Assembly (NCBI RefSeq): GCF_008520305.1
Contig: NZ_ML703276.1
Coordinates: 1 to 64,000 of the forward strand
Reading direction: 5' to 3'
Source: Mesorhizobium sp. SARCC-RB16n
GTDB taxonomy: Bacteria; Pseudomonadota; Alphaproteobacteria; Rhizobiales; Rhizobiaceae
DNA length: 64,000 nucleotides
The position numbers were made by a program, and so were the translations under genes. A model generated the notes under the pieces. That model was given only the letters and a program-made list of their open reading frames with translations, did no database searches and was not told the origin of the DNA. The first letter of the stretch is position 1. Each line of letters opens with the position of its first letter. Below, in pieces: positions 37,102 to 48,400 of this stretch.

Positions 37102-38115
37102 TCAGCCGTTGCGAAACGTATAGCTGTAGCCGTTGATCGCCGGCACTCCGCCGAGATGCACGTAGAGGACGTTCGATCCTTCTGGAAAGAAGCCTTTCTG
37201 GACAAGGTCGATCATGCCTTGCATCGATTTGCCCTCATAGACGGGATCGGTAATCATACCCTCAAGCCTGGCGCACAGACGGATGGCTTCCTTTGTTTCC
37301 TGCGATGGGATGCCATAACACGGGTATGCGTACGCCTTGAGCAGCACCACATCGTCCTTGGTTAAATCGGTGCCAAGGCCCACGAGCTTTGCGGTGTTTT
37401 TGGCGATGTCTAGCACTTGCGCGCTGGCCTGCTCGGGGGTCGCGGAGGCATCGATGCCGACCACATTGCGCTGTCGTCCGTCTTGGGCGAAGCCGACGAT
37501 CATGCCGGCCTGCGTCGAGCCCGTGACCGTGCATACGATGATATAGTCGAAGGCAAATCCAAGCTGCTTCTCTTGCGCGCGCACCTCCTGGGCGAACTGA
37601 ACGTAGCCGAGTCCGCCATATTTGTGGACGGAGGCCCCGGCCGGTATTGCGTAGGGTCTGCCGCCCCTTGCCTTTACGTCGTCGAGCGCCTCTTCCCAAC
37701 TGCGGCGGATGCCGATGTCAAAGCCTTGGTCGACCAGGCGCACCTCTGCTGCCATGATACGACTCAAGAGAATGTTGCCGACGCGGTAGTAGACGGCATC
37801 CTCATGAGGCACCCAGCTCTCCTGTACCAGGAGGCATTTCATGCCGATCTTGGCGGCGACCGCAGCGACCATGCGTGTGTGGTTTGACTGCACGCCGCCG
37901 ATCGAGACAAGTGTGTCGGCAGTTGACGCGATCGCGTCAGGGATGATGTATTCGAGCTTGCGGAGCTTGTTTCCGCCGAATGCAAGACCGGAGTTGCAGT
38001 CCTCGCGTTTGGCGTAGATGTCCACCTTTCCTCCCAGATGTTGGCTGAGACGCTCGAGCTTCTCGATGGGTGTCGGGCCAAAGGTGAGCGGGTAGCGTTC
38101 GAATTTTTCCAGCAT
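37102..38115 (-). CDS. acdS: 1-aminocyclopropane-1-carboxylate deaminase
   Basis: A 337-residue PLP enzyme that cleaves the ethylene precursor ACC to ammonia and 2-oxobutyrate, lowering plant ethylene. The start [20 protein letters not shown], the PLP lysine in [31 protein letters not shown] and [13 protein letters not shown] are characteristic of AcdS and separate it from D-cysteine desulfhydrase. The ATG at 38115 follows GGAGAG. It is convergent to fixS and transcribed away from the ExoX-like gene. In Mesorhizobium loti acdS is known to be NifA2-dependent, but no clear -24/-12 site was found here. Confidence 0.93.
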   Translation of the reverse strand: MLEKFERYPLTFGPTPIEKLERLSQHLGGKVDIYAKREDCNSGLAFGGNKLRKLEYIIPDAIASTADTLVSIGGVQSNHTRMVAAVAAKIGMKCLLVQESWVPHEDAVYYRVGNILLSRIMAAEVRLVDQGFDIGIRRSWEEALDDVKARGGRPYAIPAGASVHKYGGLGYVQFAQEVRAQEKQLGFAFDYIIVCTVTGSTQAGMIVGFAQDGRQRNVVGIDASATPEQASAQVLDIAKNTAKLVGLGTDLTKDDVVLLKAYAYPCYGIPSQETKEAIRLCARLEGMITDPVYEGKSMQGMIDLVQKGFFPEGSNVLYVHLGGVPAINGYSYTFRNG

Positions 38116-38213
38116 GTTCTCTCCGAGGGCCCGGGTTGAGCTATAGGGTGCTAAAGGGTCGTGTGCGGCCTGGGGTCAGCTGCCCGCTTGTGGGTACCGC
38201 GAAGTCCGAGGGT

Positions 38214-38474
38214 TCACTTATCGTCCTCACGACAGGGTGGCGACTGGCGCCGGCTTACCTTGCCGCCATCGGAATGCTTTGCCTTTTGGGTAGCTCTCTG
38301 GCCTGACCACCAGATAAGAAAGAGCACGCTTGCGAAATAACCTACCTGGGCAATCAGCGAAGATGCGAACGTCTTGACGATTATCGTGCGGATGGAATCC
38401 GAGAGGAGGTAGAAAATCAAAGCGTTGATGGACAGGACCACCGCAAGGGCGATGCAAAACATTCTGAGGGGCAC
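38214..38474 (-). CDS. ExoX/PsiA-like exopolysaccharide production repressor
   Basis: 86 residues: two membrane helices (FCIALAVVLSINALIFYLLS and SLIAQVGYFASVLFLIWW) joined by DSIRTIIVKTFA, then a basic tail, the layout of the small ExoX/PsiA proteins that reduce exopolysaccharide in rhizobia. The GTG at 38474 has AGGAGA eight bases upstream, 17 bases after the fdxB stop; a longer ATG frame from 38504 overlapping fdxB is less likely. It is the last gene of the nif cluster on this strand. ExoX identity is by family resemblance. Confidence 0.6.
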   Translation of the reverse strand: MPLRMFCIALAVVLSINALIFYLLSDSIRTIIVKTFASSLIAQVGYFASVLFLIWWSGQRATQKAKHSDGGKVSRRQSPPCREDDK

Positions 38475-38491
38475 CGACGTTCTCCTGTGTG

Positions 38492-38815
38492 TCAGGCAGA
38501 CCATGCTTCGGCGTTATCAGCCGCAAGATGGGTCTGGCAGTTCTTCGGACAGACGCGGGCGCAGGCTCCGCAGCCGATGCAGCGGCCGGCGTGGTCGACG
38601 ACCATGATCATGCGATTGAGCTCGCCGTCGAAGTCATCCTCATCATCACAAACGCCGAGGATTTCACCCGCGTCATCGACGCCGTAGAGATGCATGACCT
38701 CGCGCGAGCAGACCTTGAAGCAGCGGCCGCAACCGATGCAGGTCCTGCCATCGATAAAGGTCAGATAGTCGGGCATCCATTTGGAGCCATCGCGGGTAAA
38801 GGACGGGCTGGTCAT
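38492..38815 (-). CDS. fdxB: Nif-specific ferredoxin III
   Basis: 107 residues. The first cluster motif is CIGCGRCFKVCSREVM; the second is CIGCGACARVCPKNC, with an acidic loop (VCDDEDDFDGELNRMI) between, characteristic of FdxB of nif clusters. It probably carries electrons for FeMo-cofactor synthesis or nitrogenase. The ATG at 38815 has GGGAGG upstream and overlaps the stop of the preceding gene by four bases. Confidence 0.92.
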   Translation of the reverse strand: MTSPSFTRDGSKWMPDYLTFIDGRTCIGCGRCFKVCSREVMHLYGVDDAGEILGVCDDEDDFDGELNRMIMVVDHAGRCIGCGACARVCPKNCQTHLAADNAEAWSA

Positions 38816-39021
38816 CGTGAATCCTCCCACGCTGCGAGTTCTCTCTTTGCAGCGTCCAACTCGGCAAAAACGTCGAACGTTTTCCCGGCGACGGTCTTTA
38901 TCTTGATCTTGCGGCAGGCGACCGGGAGGTGCTCGGCAACGTCGTGCAAGTCCATCTTCGCGGCTCCCGCGCGCGACTGCAGCTTGCGGACTTTCAGTTG
39001 CAGTTTCTCAAGGTCCGACAT
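38812..39021 (-). CDS. CCE_0567 family (DUF683) nif-associated protein
   Basis: 69 residues from the ATG at 39021, preceded by GGAAGGAATTC; a 32-codon extension upstream is rejected. The sequence SDLEKLQLKVRKLQSRAGAA and KMDLHDVAEHLP matches the small helical protein usually found between nifX/DUF269 and fdxB. A four-base overlap with fdxB (ATGA) couples them. It is thought to bind metal; the role is unproven. Confidence 0.85.
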   Translation of the reverse strand: MSDLEKLQLKVRKLQSRAGAAKMDLHDVAEHLPVACRKIKIKTVAGKTFDVFAELDAAKRELAAWEDSR

Positions 39022-39136
39022 GAATTCCTTCCTCCGAACCGATCGCACGACCCGCTCTGTTTGCCAGCTCTTCGGCTGGCTCCAGCCGAACCGTTTGGCC
39101 AGGCTCAATCTCTCCATGCGGCAACAGCTTCGATCT

Positions 39137-40009
39137 TCAAGCCGCCGCGAACAGCGGCAATCGCGGCTTCTCGATCATCCACCCGATCACGCCGCCGAAA
39201 ATCCGCTCACGCAGCCGAGGGCGGCTCCAAGCGCCCATGACGACCATGTCGGCGGCCGTGTCGATCGCGTGCTGCACGAGGATTGTGGTCACCGATTGCG
39301 CGACGCTCGGCAGCCGGTCGACAACCACCCGAATACCGTGCCTAGCGAGGTAGGCCACGATGTCGATCCCCGGCCCAGGGCCATTTCCGTTGCCGATTGC
39401 CTCTGGATCGACCAGAGTGACACGAACTTGGTCGGCACCGGACAGCAGATGCAGTGCTCCCCGAATGGCACGCGACGTCTCGACTCGCGTATCCCAGCCG
39501 ACCAGGATGCGCTGCGGCCGCAGAGAGGCCTTGGCGCCGCGCGGAACAACAAGCACCGGCTTCCCCGATTCGAACAGGCAGCCGTTAATAGCAGCTGGTC
39601 CGAGATCATCGTCGTTGAGGAGTGAGGGGCCAATGACTACAAGGTCTGCACAGAGCGCCCGCTGCCGCACTGCGTCACCGACACAGGCCTGGTCGCAATA
39701 GTCGGTGTAAACGTCAGAGGGAATCCCCATGGCCTCCAACAAGGTATGGATTTCCCTGGACCGTTTTACCAATCTGTCGATTTCTCGGGAAAACGTCTGA
39801 ATTTCGCTAAGCTGGGTTTCCAGTCTGAATGCAGCTTGTATGCGCTCAGGCCATAGGGCGGGACCTGCGCCGAACGGCCGACGCCCGGTAAATTTGATGA
39901 TCAGTACGGACAGACGTGCACCAACCTCGGCGCACAGATCGGCAGCGGTTCTGACGTCCTGATCGGAGTGTTCCATTTCCGTTACGCACAATGCGGTTTT
40001 AAAAGTCAT
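39137..40009 (-). CDS. Universal stress protein with two Usp-like halves
   Basis: 290 residues. The first half begins TFKTALCVTEMEHSDQDVRT and has DLVVIGPSLLNDDD; the second half RILVGWDTRVETSRAIRGAL ends with VVMGAWSRPRLRERIFGGVI, a variant of the nucleotide loop G-x2-G-x9-G-S/T. The ATG at 40009 starts the Usp domain; the 87-codon extension is rejected. It interrupts the usual nifX-DUF269-CCE_0567-fdxB order, sitting between DUF269 and CCE_0567. It probably supports survival in the low-oxygen bacteroid. Confidence 0.8.
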   Translation of the reverse strand: MTFKTALCVTEMEHSDQDVRTAADLCAEVGARLSVLIIKFTGRRPFGAGPALWPERIQAAFRLETQLSEIQTFSREIDRLVKRSREIHTLLEAMGIPSDVYTDYCDQACVGDAVRQRALCADLVVIGPSLLNDDDLGPAAINGCLFESGKPVLVVPRGAKASLRPQRILVGWDTRVETSRAIRGALHLLSGADQVRVTLVDPEAIGNGNGPGPGIDIVAYLARHGIRVVVDRLPSVAQSVTTILVQHAIDTAADMVVMGAWSRPRLRERIFGGVIGWMIEKPRLPLFAAA

Positions 40010-40266
40010 CTGACTGCTACTCGGAGTGTCGTTGTATTTGCACATGCATTCGAAGCCGCACCATTTACCCGCAGCCAAGGGGGACGATGGGCAAGGGCGC
40101 GGCATTCGTCGTATTGTCCGCCGCCCTTCTCCCCGAGGGAGTAGCCGGCCAGTTCGTGGCACCGCTTGGGCTGGCCTAAATGGCGCAGCTACCGCACCTC
40201 GCGGTTCCGGGACGACAGCAGCTGCCGAGGTTCTTCTGCACTCATCAAGGCTCTGAGAGTGAGGCA

Positions 40267-40743
40267 TCAAGCCCGCGCCGCGTCGGGATAGATTTCGATG
40301 GCCGCGAGCGCATCGTCGACCAGTCTCGTGCCGGCCTCAGCAAGCTGCCGAAAACTCTCGAACCCGAAGCGGTGGACGTCGCGAAGCGTCTTCGACAGGA
40401 CCACCAATCGCCCAGCGGTGAGAAGCACGCGTCCAAAGCCCTCATGGCTGATATTCATCATGGGCGATGCCATCAGGCCGGCGCGTTCCTCGATCGCAAG
40501 CCCAACTGCGGCGTAATAGACATCGAGCCTCCACAGCACGTCCGGATCAGGATCGCCGATGATCGGGATTTCACGACGCTGTTCTTTGGTGACAATGAAG
40601 TCGGCCAGCAGCTCTGGGGCCGGTTTGCCTTCCCATGAGCCGTAGGAGTCCTGCGCGCGAAGCAGCCGGACGAGACACTTGACGAAAGAGGTGGCAAGCG
40701 CCGCCTGGTCTTCTTTGACAGCGGGGATGACCGCATCAGCCAT
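40267..40743 (-). CDS. NifX-associated nitrogen fixation protein (DUF269)
   Basis: 158 residues, full length. [40 protein letters not shown] and [19 protein letters not shown] are the conserved blocks of the family that follows nifX in proteobacterial nif clusters. ATG 40743 lies 17 bases after the stop of the nifN-nifX gene. Its biochemical role is not established. Confidence 0.92.
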   Translation of the reverse strand: MADAVIPAVKEDQAALATSFVKCLVRLLRAQDSYGSWEGKPAPELLADFIVTKEQRREIPIIGDPDPDVLWRLDVYYAAVGLAIEERAGLMASPMMNISHEGFGRVLLTAGRLVVLSKTLRDVHRFGFESFRQLAEAGTRLVDDALAAIEIYPDAARA

Positions 40744-40760
40744 TGTCGGTTCTCCTCATT

Positions 40761-42605
40761 TCAATTTTCGTCTTGAAAGAACGGTTTTTTTCGGCGAACG
40801 CCCGCGTCCGCCAACACCTTGCGCAGCCAGGGCGGAGGAGCCTCCCTAAGCATCTTCTGGGTTCGCGACAGGACGTCAGTGATGGGTTGAGGCTGCGGCG
40901 CTTTGATTGGGTGGATTTTTGCCGCAACAAGTTTGGCTGCGGAAGGGCCGCCGATCGCCAGACAGAACAGAAGATGGCAGCCCTTCAGTGCCGAGACCTT
41001 CCGGGTGATGCGGTCATCGCCCTCGGGTCGATGCGTTCCGCTCTCATCGGAAACGTCGTCGAACTCTACTGCTTCCACGAAATTCCATTCGGCGGGCGTC
41101 ACCTCGTAGACGGCAAAGCACCTGGCCGATCCAAAATGGGCATTAAGCTCGATCAGGTCCTGTGTGGCGATCGCCACGCGCAAAGCGCCGGCTTTCCTGT
41201 CCGGCGGCAATGGGTGAACCTCGTCAGTGACGAGCGAGAGGCGACGAGGGGATGTCATCTGGCATTCTCGGTTGCGGAATGGGTTGAGGGTCTCAGGCCT
41301 CGGCGCAGGCTGGTTGGCCTGGAAGACGTTAGCGATTTCGAAGATGAGGTCGCGCGTTCCCTGATAGAGGATTGTGAGCTTGTGCTGGCTGCCCAGGCGG
41401 TCGAAGATCGGGAAGCCGACGCGCATGAGCGGAATGCCGAGGCGCTCTGCCGCCTGTCGACCGTGGGAATGGGTGACAAGAAGGTCTGTGCCGGCAGCTA
41501 GGGCTTCCAGATCGCCGAGATCGCCGACCTGGACTGATTGCGCTGGAATATTCTCGACAATCTTCGACGTGCCGGTTGTGGTGACCGCCGCGGCGATTTC
41601 GGCGCCCATATCCACAAAAAAGCTTGCCAGTTGGTAGAGGTGGTCTGGTTCGGCAGCGATCGCAATTTTCTTGCCGCCGAAATGAAAATGTCCGTCGAGC
41701 AAGGCATCCTGCAACTGGCCCCGTTGATGGCGTAGCTTGGCCGGCGACGCTGCGCCCGAAATGACCGAAAGGAATGAGACAAGCCGATCGGCGGCCTTCA
41801 AGCCGGTGAGAGAGTGAAACAGCATGTAAGGCACACCCGTCAGCCTCTGCAGCGCCTCAGCTGAGCTGCGCATTTGCTCGCCGATGGCGATGCAATGCGC
41901 CACGGCGCCAAGCTCGCGAATGTCCTCGACGCTGGTGCCGCCAAGGGTGGTGGGGATCCAGCGGTCTGGTACCGAACCTTGGAGCGAGCCTGAGACGTCC
42001 GGCAGGATCACCGGCTGGAGGCCGAAGCCTACCACCACCTCGCGCAAGTGCTCGATGTCGGCCACGGTGAGGTTCCAGCCGGGCAGGACCGCGATCTTCT
42101 TCGAGTGCCGCGCCCGCTCGCCGGGCCGTGTCATGCCTTCGATCATCGCGGTGACTGCCTTGGCCCAGCCCTCTTCGAGGGCGCCGTCGAAATCCGGCGT
42201 GCTGGCCAACATGATCTCCGTACCTGCGAGTTCTTCGGCGTGCTTGCGCTGGATGGTAGCGATGTCGCCTGCGAAGTCTTCGCCACGGGTTTCCACAAGC
42301 GCCGTCGTGCAGACGCCGATCAGCTTTGGTTTGGTCCGGCTCTTGAGGTTCAGGATCGCCTCTTCGAGATGACCTGCCCCGCCGAGGATTGTCGCCAGTT
42401 CGTCCATTGCCGTTGTCTGCAAGGGAACTGCTTCCTTGAAATGCCGCACGAGGAGCACCAGAGCGAAGCTGGTGCAGCCTTGGCTGCCGTGGAACAGCGG
42501 AATCGCACCGTCGACCCCGAGAAAAGCGAAAGCAGCACCCAGCGGCTGGGAGGATTTCAGCGGATTGACTGCCGCCGATTTGGTTTGGGGAAGGATGCTG
42601 GCCAT
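40761..42605 (-). CDS. nifN: NifN-NifX fusion, FeMo-cofactor scaffold and carrier
   Basis: 614 residues in one open frame. Residues ~1-449 are NifN: NPLKSSQPLGAAFAFLGVDG, FHGSQGCTSFALVLLVRHFK and TTLGGTSVEDI. From residue 450 the frame continues, without a stop, into NifX (MTSPRRLSLVTDE, RVAIATQDLIELNAHFGSAR, FCLAIGGPSAAKL). NifEN is the scaffold for FeMo-co and NifX shuttles the intermediate, so a fusion would tether carrier to scaffold. No good ribosome binding site precedes the internal ATG at 41258. ATG 42605 follows TGAGGAA; TTG 42617 is unlikely. A frameshift fusing two genes by error is possible. Confidence 0.85.
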   Translation of the reverse strand: MASILPQTKSAAVNPLKSSQPLGAAFAFLGVDGAIPLFHGSQGCTSFALVLLVRHFKEAVPLQTTAMDELATILGGAGHLEEAILNLKSRTKPKLIGVCTTALVETRGEDFAGDIATIQRKHAEELAGTEIMLASTPDFDGALEEGWAKAVTAMIEGMTRPGERARHSKKIAVLPGWNLTVADIEHLREVVVGFGLQPVILPDVSGSLQGSVPDRWIPTTLGGTSVEDIRELGAVAHCIAIGEQMRSSAEALQRLTGVPYMLFHSLTGLKAADRLVSFLSVISGAASPAKLRHQRGQLQDALLDGHFHFGGKKIAIAAEPDHLYQLASFFVDMGAEIAAAVTTTGTSKIVENIPAQSVQVGDLGDLEALAAGTDLLVTHSHGRQAAERLGIPLMRVGFPIFDRLGSQHKLTILYQGTRDLIFEIANVFQANQPAPRPETLNPFRNRECQMTSPRRLSLVTDEVHPLPPDRKAGALRVAIATQDLIELNAHFGSARCFAVYEVTPAEWNFVEAVEFDDVSDESGTHRPEGDDRITRKVSALKGCHLLFCLAIGGPSAAKLVAAKIHPIKAPQPQPITDVLSRTQKMLREAPPPWLRKVLADAGVRRKKPFFQDEN

Positions 42606-42613
42606 CGGTTTCC

Positions 42614-44104
42614 TCAACCCAGGCCGACGGCGTTGGTACCGGTGCTGGCAAATTTCTCACGAGCGCGGCCGGTCGTGCTGACGCTGATTGTGCTCGTCAG
42701 TTCATGCTCCAAGGCAGGATGGCTATCCCACGGCGCTGGCCCCCGTACCTGCTGCCAGATCGGGTTGTGAATGGCGCGGTCGATCTGAGTTATGAGCTCA
42801 ATCATGCCGTCATAGCCGGCATAGGGGTGATGACGCTCCTGGTTGATATCGAGCCAGGGTGTCTTTGCCTTCAGCGCGACGAATTGCGTGCGCCCGCCCG
42901 ACAGCATGATGTCGGCCTTGCCTTGTGAGAGCATGGTGAAAAGCTCGCGCGGTGGTATGGATTCGAAGATCTGGTTTTCTTCCTTCAGGGTCTGTTTGAT
43001 ACGCTCCTTGTCTTCGACCGTCGATTTCTTGACCGAGGTTCCGACGATCTCGATGCCGACTTCCATAAGCGCATTGACGAGCGACCAGGACTTCACACCG
43101 CCGGTGTTGAGCAGCACGCGCTTGCCTTCGAGCCTCGGGCGGTAGGCCGCAAGCTTCTTCCAGGCAATCGACTCCTCCTGCGCGATCAGCGCCTCGGTGC
43201 GGCCGACGAGCCCCGGATCGGCCCCCCTTCTGACGAGCAGATCAGCGATGTTGCGAAGTGCTTGCGAGGTCGCGGTGATGCCGTAGAAGGAACCCTCGAA
43301 GAAGGGGATCTCCCAGCGTTCCTCCATCTTGCGAGCGACATTGATGAGAGCGGTCGAGCAGACCATCATCGCCGCCCGCGCGCGGTGCGCGCAGGCAATA
43401 TCGAGGTAGCGTGCATCGCCCGGAATGCAGGCGCGCACGCGGATGCCAAGTCGATCCAGGAGTGGCTTTACCAGCCAGAACTCGCCAGAGAGATTGAATT
43501 CGCCGATGATATTGATATCGCACGGGCCGGCATCATCGGGCTCTGCCGTACCGATCACGTGATCGAGCAACGCCTCGCCGGCGAGCTTGTTGCCGAGATT
43601 TTTAGAGCCGACGAAGCCCGGCGCATTGATCGACACCACGGGCAGTCCGAACTTTGCCGTCGCATGCCTGCAGACGGCGTCGATGTCATCGCCGATCAGC
43701 GCGGTCACGCAGGTTGAATAGACGAAGATCGCCGACGGCGCATACGTTTGCTTGATCTCGCGAATCGCATTGAAAAGCTTGCGCTCGCCCTGCCCCATCA
43801 CGACGTCGAGTTCGGTGAGATCGGTCGTGAAGCTTGTGCGCCACAGGGCTGATCCGGATGACGTCGCGCCCCGATTGTCCCAGGCATTGCCCTCGCAGGC
43901 AAGCGGCGCGTGGATCAGATGCGCGACGTCGGTGATGGGCTGCAACGCGACTTTGGCACCGTCGAAGGCGCAGCCTCCGGCTGCCGCTCCAGGGGTGAGC
44001 GGCTTGGAACAGCCCTGTTGGCGCGTTTTGGCATTCTTGGCCTGGTTCTTCTCGCAAGCGGGCTCGCTGAACACATCCTGCAGTTTCGCGCTCGGCAAGG
44101 ACAT
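42614..44104 (-). CDS. nifE: Nitrogenase FeMo-cofactor scaffold subunit NifE
   Basis: 496 residues. Cluster-binding cysteines are in GGCAFDGAKVALQPITDVAH, PLACEGNAWDNRG and FVYSTCVTALIGDD, and the cofactor-site region is MVCSTALINVARKMEERWEI. The ATG at 44104 follows GGAGACC; the upstream codon at 44119 is not used. It follows nifK by 56 bases and precedes nifN by 8, in the usual order. Confidence 0.96.
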   Translation of the reverse strand: MSLPSAKLQDVFSEPACEKNQAKNAKTRQQGCSKPLTPGAAAGGCAFDGAKVALQPITDVAHLIHAPLACEGNAWDNRGATSSGSALWRTSFTTDLTELDVVMGQGERKLFNAIREIKQTYAPSAIFVYSTCVTALIGDDIDAVCRHATAKFGLPVVSINAPGFVGSKNLGNKLAGEALLDHVIGTAEPDDAGPCDINIIGEFNLSGEFWLVKPLLDRLGIRVRACIPGDARYLDIACAHRARAAMMVCSTALINVARKMEERWEIPFFEGSFYGITATSQALRNIADLLVRRGADPGLVGRTEALIAQEESIAWKKLAAYRPRLEGKRVLLNTGGVKSWSLVNALMEVGIEIVGTSVKKSTVEDKERIKQTLKEENQIFESIPPRELFTMLSQGKADIMLSGGRTQFVALKAKTPWLDINQERHHPYAGYDGMIELITQIDRAIHNPIWQQVRGPAPWDSHPALEHELTSTISVSTTGRAREKFASTGTNAVGLG

Positions 44105-44160
44105 TAAGCCGGTCTCCAAAGTCCATCGGGATAGCGGCCAACCCAGTGCTGGCTGCGGCT

Positions 44161-45702
44161 TTAACGGGTCAGATCGAAGGAATAGTCGGTCACGCCCGGA
44201 TCCATCGTCTCTCGGTCGAGCTTGTCGAAGATCTTGTCGAGGATCGTCGTCAACACGCGCAGGCCACCTTGGTAGCCTATCAGCGGGAAGCGGTGGTGAT
44301 GGTGCCGATCGAAGATCGGGAACATCAGTCGGATCAGCGGCGTGCCCGTATCGCGCTCCAGATACTTGCCGTAAGAATTGCCGATCAGCAGGTCCACTGG
44401 TTCTGTAAAGAGCAGAGAGCGCATGGCCCAGAGGTCCTTGCCTGCCCAGACCTGGGCATCCTTGCCGAAGGACGAGGTTGCGAGCAGCTTCTTCATCTCA
44501 GCTTCCCAGGCATTGGTGCCGTTGGTGGCCAAGCAGTGGGTCGGCTCGCCGCCTGTCTCCATGACGAAGCGGGCCATAGCGTGGACAAAGTCCGGGTCGC
44601 CATAAATCGCGTATTTCTTACCGTGCAGCCATGACTGACTGTCGGCCATCGCATCAACCAGGCGGCCACGCTCCCGGGTGATCGCCTCCGGGATTTCCTT
44701 GCCCGATATCTCCGATACCCTCATCAGGAGTTCGTCGGTTGCCTCAACCCCCAAGGGGTAATGGAAGGAGGCCGTTTCCTGCCCGACCTCCTGGCAATAT
44801 TCCAGCGTCTTGCGGGTGTTGTAGTGTTGCAGCGACAGCGTTGCCTCGGCGTTGAGTGCCGCCTGCACGTCTTCGATCTTGGTCCCGCCGTCATACATGC
44901 GAAATTCGCCATCCGACGGCGTGTCAAACTGGTCCGAAGCGTCTTGGATGAGGGTGTAGGACACACCCATTAAATTCAGCAAACGCTTAAGCTCGCGGTT
45001 GTTGCCGACGCAGAAGCCATCGAAACCGGGAATGATGTTTACGGTGTTGGCGAGGACGGTTCGTTGCTTTCCCTTCCAGAAGTTTTCCAAGACGCCCTTG
45101 ACCATCGCATCATAGCCATCGACGTGGCTGCCGACGAAGGCGGGGGTGTGTGCGTAAGGCACTTCGAAGTCCTGTGGGACGGAGCCTTCCTGCCGGGCAT
45201 TTTCGATGAACGAATGTAGATCGTCGCCGATCACCTCTGCCATGCAGGTGGTTGAGACAGCGATCATCTTGGGGTCGTAGAGCTTGTAGGTGTTGGCGAG
45301 CCCGTCGATCATGTTCTTCATGCCGCCAAACACCGCTGCATCTTCGGTCATGGACGACGAGACCGCCGACGACGGCTCCTTGAAGTGGCGTGAGAGGTGC
45401 GAACGGTAGTAGGCGACGCATCCTTGGCTCCCATGGACGAACGACATTGTGCGTTCGAAGCCTGCTGCGGCGAACACCGCGCCGAGTGGCTGGCAAGCCT
45501 TGGCCGGATTCACCACGAGCGCTTCGCGGGCGAGGTTCTTGTCGCGATATTCCCAGGTTTTGGTGAATTCGCGTTGGTCTGTAACGATCTCATCGGGATG
45601 CGGGCATTCGAAATTCAGCTTCTTTGCGGCGAGCATCTGCCTGTATTCCGCCTCACGGAATAGAGGAGCATGATCGAGAACTTTTTCAGCCGACTGCGGC
45701 AT
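44161..45702 (-). CDS. nifK: Nitrogenase molybdenum-iron protein beta chain
   Basis: 513 residues. P-cluster cysteines are in [39 protein letters not shown] and [13 protein letters not shown]. It forms the alpha2-beta2 MoFe protein with NifD. The ATG at 45702 is preceded by AGGTTA; the 134-codon in-frame extension upstream overlaps nifD on the same strand and is rejected. 124 bases separate it from nifD. Confidence 0.97.
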   Translation of the reverse strand: MPQSAEKVLDHAPLFREAEYRQMLAAKKLNFECPHPDEIVTDQREFTKTWEYRDKNLAREALVVNPAKACQPLGAVFAAAGFERTMSFVHGSQGCVAYYRSHLSRHFKEPSSAVSSSMTEDAAVFGGMKNMIDGLANTYKLYDPKMIAVSTTCMAEVIGDDLHSFIENARQEGSVPQDFEVPYAHTPAFVGSHVDGYDAMVKGVLENFWKGKQRTVLANTVNIIPGFDGFCVGNNRELKRLLNLMGVSYTLIQDASDQFDTPSDGEFRMYDGGTKIEDVQAALNAEATLSLQHYNTRKTLEYCQEVGQETASFHYPLGVEATDELLMRVSEISGKEIPEAITRERGRLVDAMADSQSWLHGKKYAIYGDPDFVHAMARFVMETGGEPTHCLATNGTNAWEAEMKKLLATSSFGKDAQVWAGKDLWAMRSLLFTEPVDLLIGNSYGKYLERDTGTPLIRLMFPIFDRHHHHRFPLIGYQGGLRVLTTILDKIFDKLDRETMDPGVTDYSFDLTR

Positions 45703-45826
45703 TGGGGGTAACCTTTTTGATGTGGCGGCGCCATGCGGCGGCACAGGGACGTCAAGACGTACGGATCTCCCGCGGATCAGGGATTGCGGGCGTTCGAGGT
45801 CTCGCTGAAGATGCGAAGCAAGGTTC

Positions 45827-47329
45827 TCATTCGGCTGCGATCGCCGCTGGCTGAGCTGATTTCTTCTTCCAGGGCGCGTCGTAGAGGTCCCAGACAGGGT
45901 TGTTGATGGCCAAGTCCATGTCGCGGGCGAAGATGGCGAAGCCGTCATACCCATGATACGGGCCGGAATAGTCCCAGGAGTGCATTTGACGGAACGGTAT
46001 TCCCATCTTCTGGACCGGGTACTTTTCCTTGATGCCGGAGCCAACGAGATCGGGGCGGATTCCCTCGATGAACTTCTCCAATTCGTAACCGGTGACGTCG
46101 TCATAGATCAGCGTGCCCTCTTGCACGTAATGACCGGTGCGCTGATAGTCGTCGTTGTGGCCGAATTCATAGCCTGTGCCGACGATCGCCATGCCGAGGT
46201 CTTCGTAGGCGGAGACGACGTGCCGAGGGCGCAGGCCGCCGACGTACAGCATCACCGTCCTGCCTTCCAGGCGCGACCAATACTTGTCGATGACGGCGTC
46301 CACGAGGGGCCGGTATTTGGCAATCACGTATTCGGTCTTCTCTTCGATATCCGGTCCGAAATGCTTGGCGATGTTGCGCATTGAGGATTCGATCTGGGAA
46401 GGTCCGAAGAAATTGTACTCCATCCAGGGCACGCCGTACTTTTCTTCCATATGTCGACAGATGTAGTTCATCGATCGGTAGCAATGGATCAGGTTGAGCT
46501 TGGCTTTTGGCGCGCGTTCTATCTCGGCGAGCGTAGCGTCACCTGACCAGTTGCCAACCACGCGCAGGCCCATCTCCTCCAGCAGGATGCGCGACGCCCA
46601 GGCATCACCGCCGATATTGTAGTCACCGATGACGTTGACATCGTAAGGACCTGCCTCGAACTTGAGTTCCTTTTTCTCAAAGACCCAGTCGCGGATCGCG
46701 TCATTGGCGATGTGGTGTCCAAGCGATTGAGACACGCCGCGGAATCCCTCGCAGCGCACCGGCACGATGGTCTTTTCGTATTCCTTGGTCTTCTTCCGCG
46801 AGACCGCCTCGATGTCGTCGCCGATCAACCCAATCGGGCATTCGGACTGGATGGTGATGCCCTTGCTCAGCGGGAATAGATCTTCGAGCTCGTCGATGAT
46901 CTTTTCCAGCTTCTTATCGCCGCCGAAGACAATATCCTTTTCCTGAAAGTCGGAGGTGAACTGCATCGTCACGAAGCTGTCGATGCTGGTGGTGCCGACA
47001 TAGTAGTTGCGGCGCTGCGACCAGGAATAGTGGCCACACCCGACCGGCCCATGCGAGAGGTGGACCATGTCCTTCACAGGGCCCCACACGACGCCCTTGG
47101 AACCGGCATAGGCACAGCCCCGGATCGTCATCACACCGGGAATGGACTTGATGTTCGATTTGACGTCGCATTCGGAGAGGGCCTGCGTCTCTCCGGCAAG
47201 CTCTTGTCCGCGGGTGGCGACGCTCAAGTGTTTCTTGCGTCGCTTTGCCGTCTTGTCTGGATATCGCGATAGCACTTGCTCAATGAGCTTGGTGTGCAAC
47301 GCGCCGCTATTTTGGGAGTCAAGGCTCAT
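45827..47329 (-). CDS. nifD: Nitrogenase molybdenum-iron protein alpha chain
   Basis: 500 residues. P-cluster Cys72 ([18 protein letters not shown]) and Cys98 ([10 protein letters not shown]) are present, with a third in [11 protein letters not shown]. The FeMo-cofactor cysteine is in [20 protein letters not shown] and the homocitrate-side histidine in [18 protein letters not shown]. Full length for rhizobial NifD. It lies 93 bases after nifH with a hairpin in between. Confidence 0.97.
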   Translation of the reverse strand: MSLDSQNSGALHTKLIEQVLSRYPDKTAKRRKKHLSVATRGQELAGETQALSECDVKSNIKSIPGVMTIRGCAYAGSKGVVWGPVKDMVHLSHGPVGCGHYSWSQRRNYYVGTTSIDSFVTMQFTSDFQEKDIVFGGDKKLEKIIDELEDLFPLSKGITIQSECPIGLIGDDIEAVSRKKTKEYEKTIVPVRCEGFRGVSQSLGHHIANDAIRDWVFEKKELKFEAGPYDVNVIGDYNIGGDAWASRILLEEMGLRVVGNWSGDATLAEIERAPKAKLNLIHCYRSMNYICRHMEEKYGVPWMEYNFFGPSQIESSMRNIAKHFGPDIEEKTEYVIAKYRPLVDAVIDKYWSRLEGRTVMLYVGGLRPRHVVSAYEDLGMAIVGTGYEFGHNDDYQRTGHYVQEGTLIYDDVTGYELEKFIEGIRPDLVGSGIKEKYPVQKMGIPFRQMHSWDYSGPYHGYDGFAIFARDMDLAINNPVWDLYDAPWKKKSAQPAAIAAE

Positions 47330-47391
47330 AAAGCTGCCCTTTTTGAGGTTCTTCGGCTGGCGCCTGGCTTTTTAGACGCCCGTTCGGTGAA

Positions 47392-47412
47392 GGCGCCGGA
47401 ATGGCCGGCGCC
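47392..47412 (-). other. Hairpin in the nifH-nifD spacer
   Basis: GGCGCCGG and CCGGCGCC form an 8-bp GC-only stem with a 5-base loop just after the nifH stop. Such structures stabilise the nifH message and reduce read-through, helping to give more NifH than NifDK. No T-run follows. Confidence 0.55.
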
Positions 47413-47422
47413 CTGAGCGGGA

Positions 47423-48349
<927 letters not shown>

Positions 48350-48400
48350 CTAATACACGCGATACCGGTCGGCGGATCATGCCGCTCGCAACAGAAGCAT

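Noticed and set aside
38116-38213. Possible sigma-54 promoter upstream of acdS (TAGCACCCTATAGC)
   Set aside because: -24 GG is AG and the -12 GC is one base too close; no TGT-N10-ACA was found, although acdS is NifA-dependent in Mesorhizobium loti.
45703-46104. 134-codon upstream extension of nifK
   Set aside because: Lies entirely over the 3' part of nifD and the spacer; NifK starts at 45702 with a ribosome binding site.
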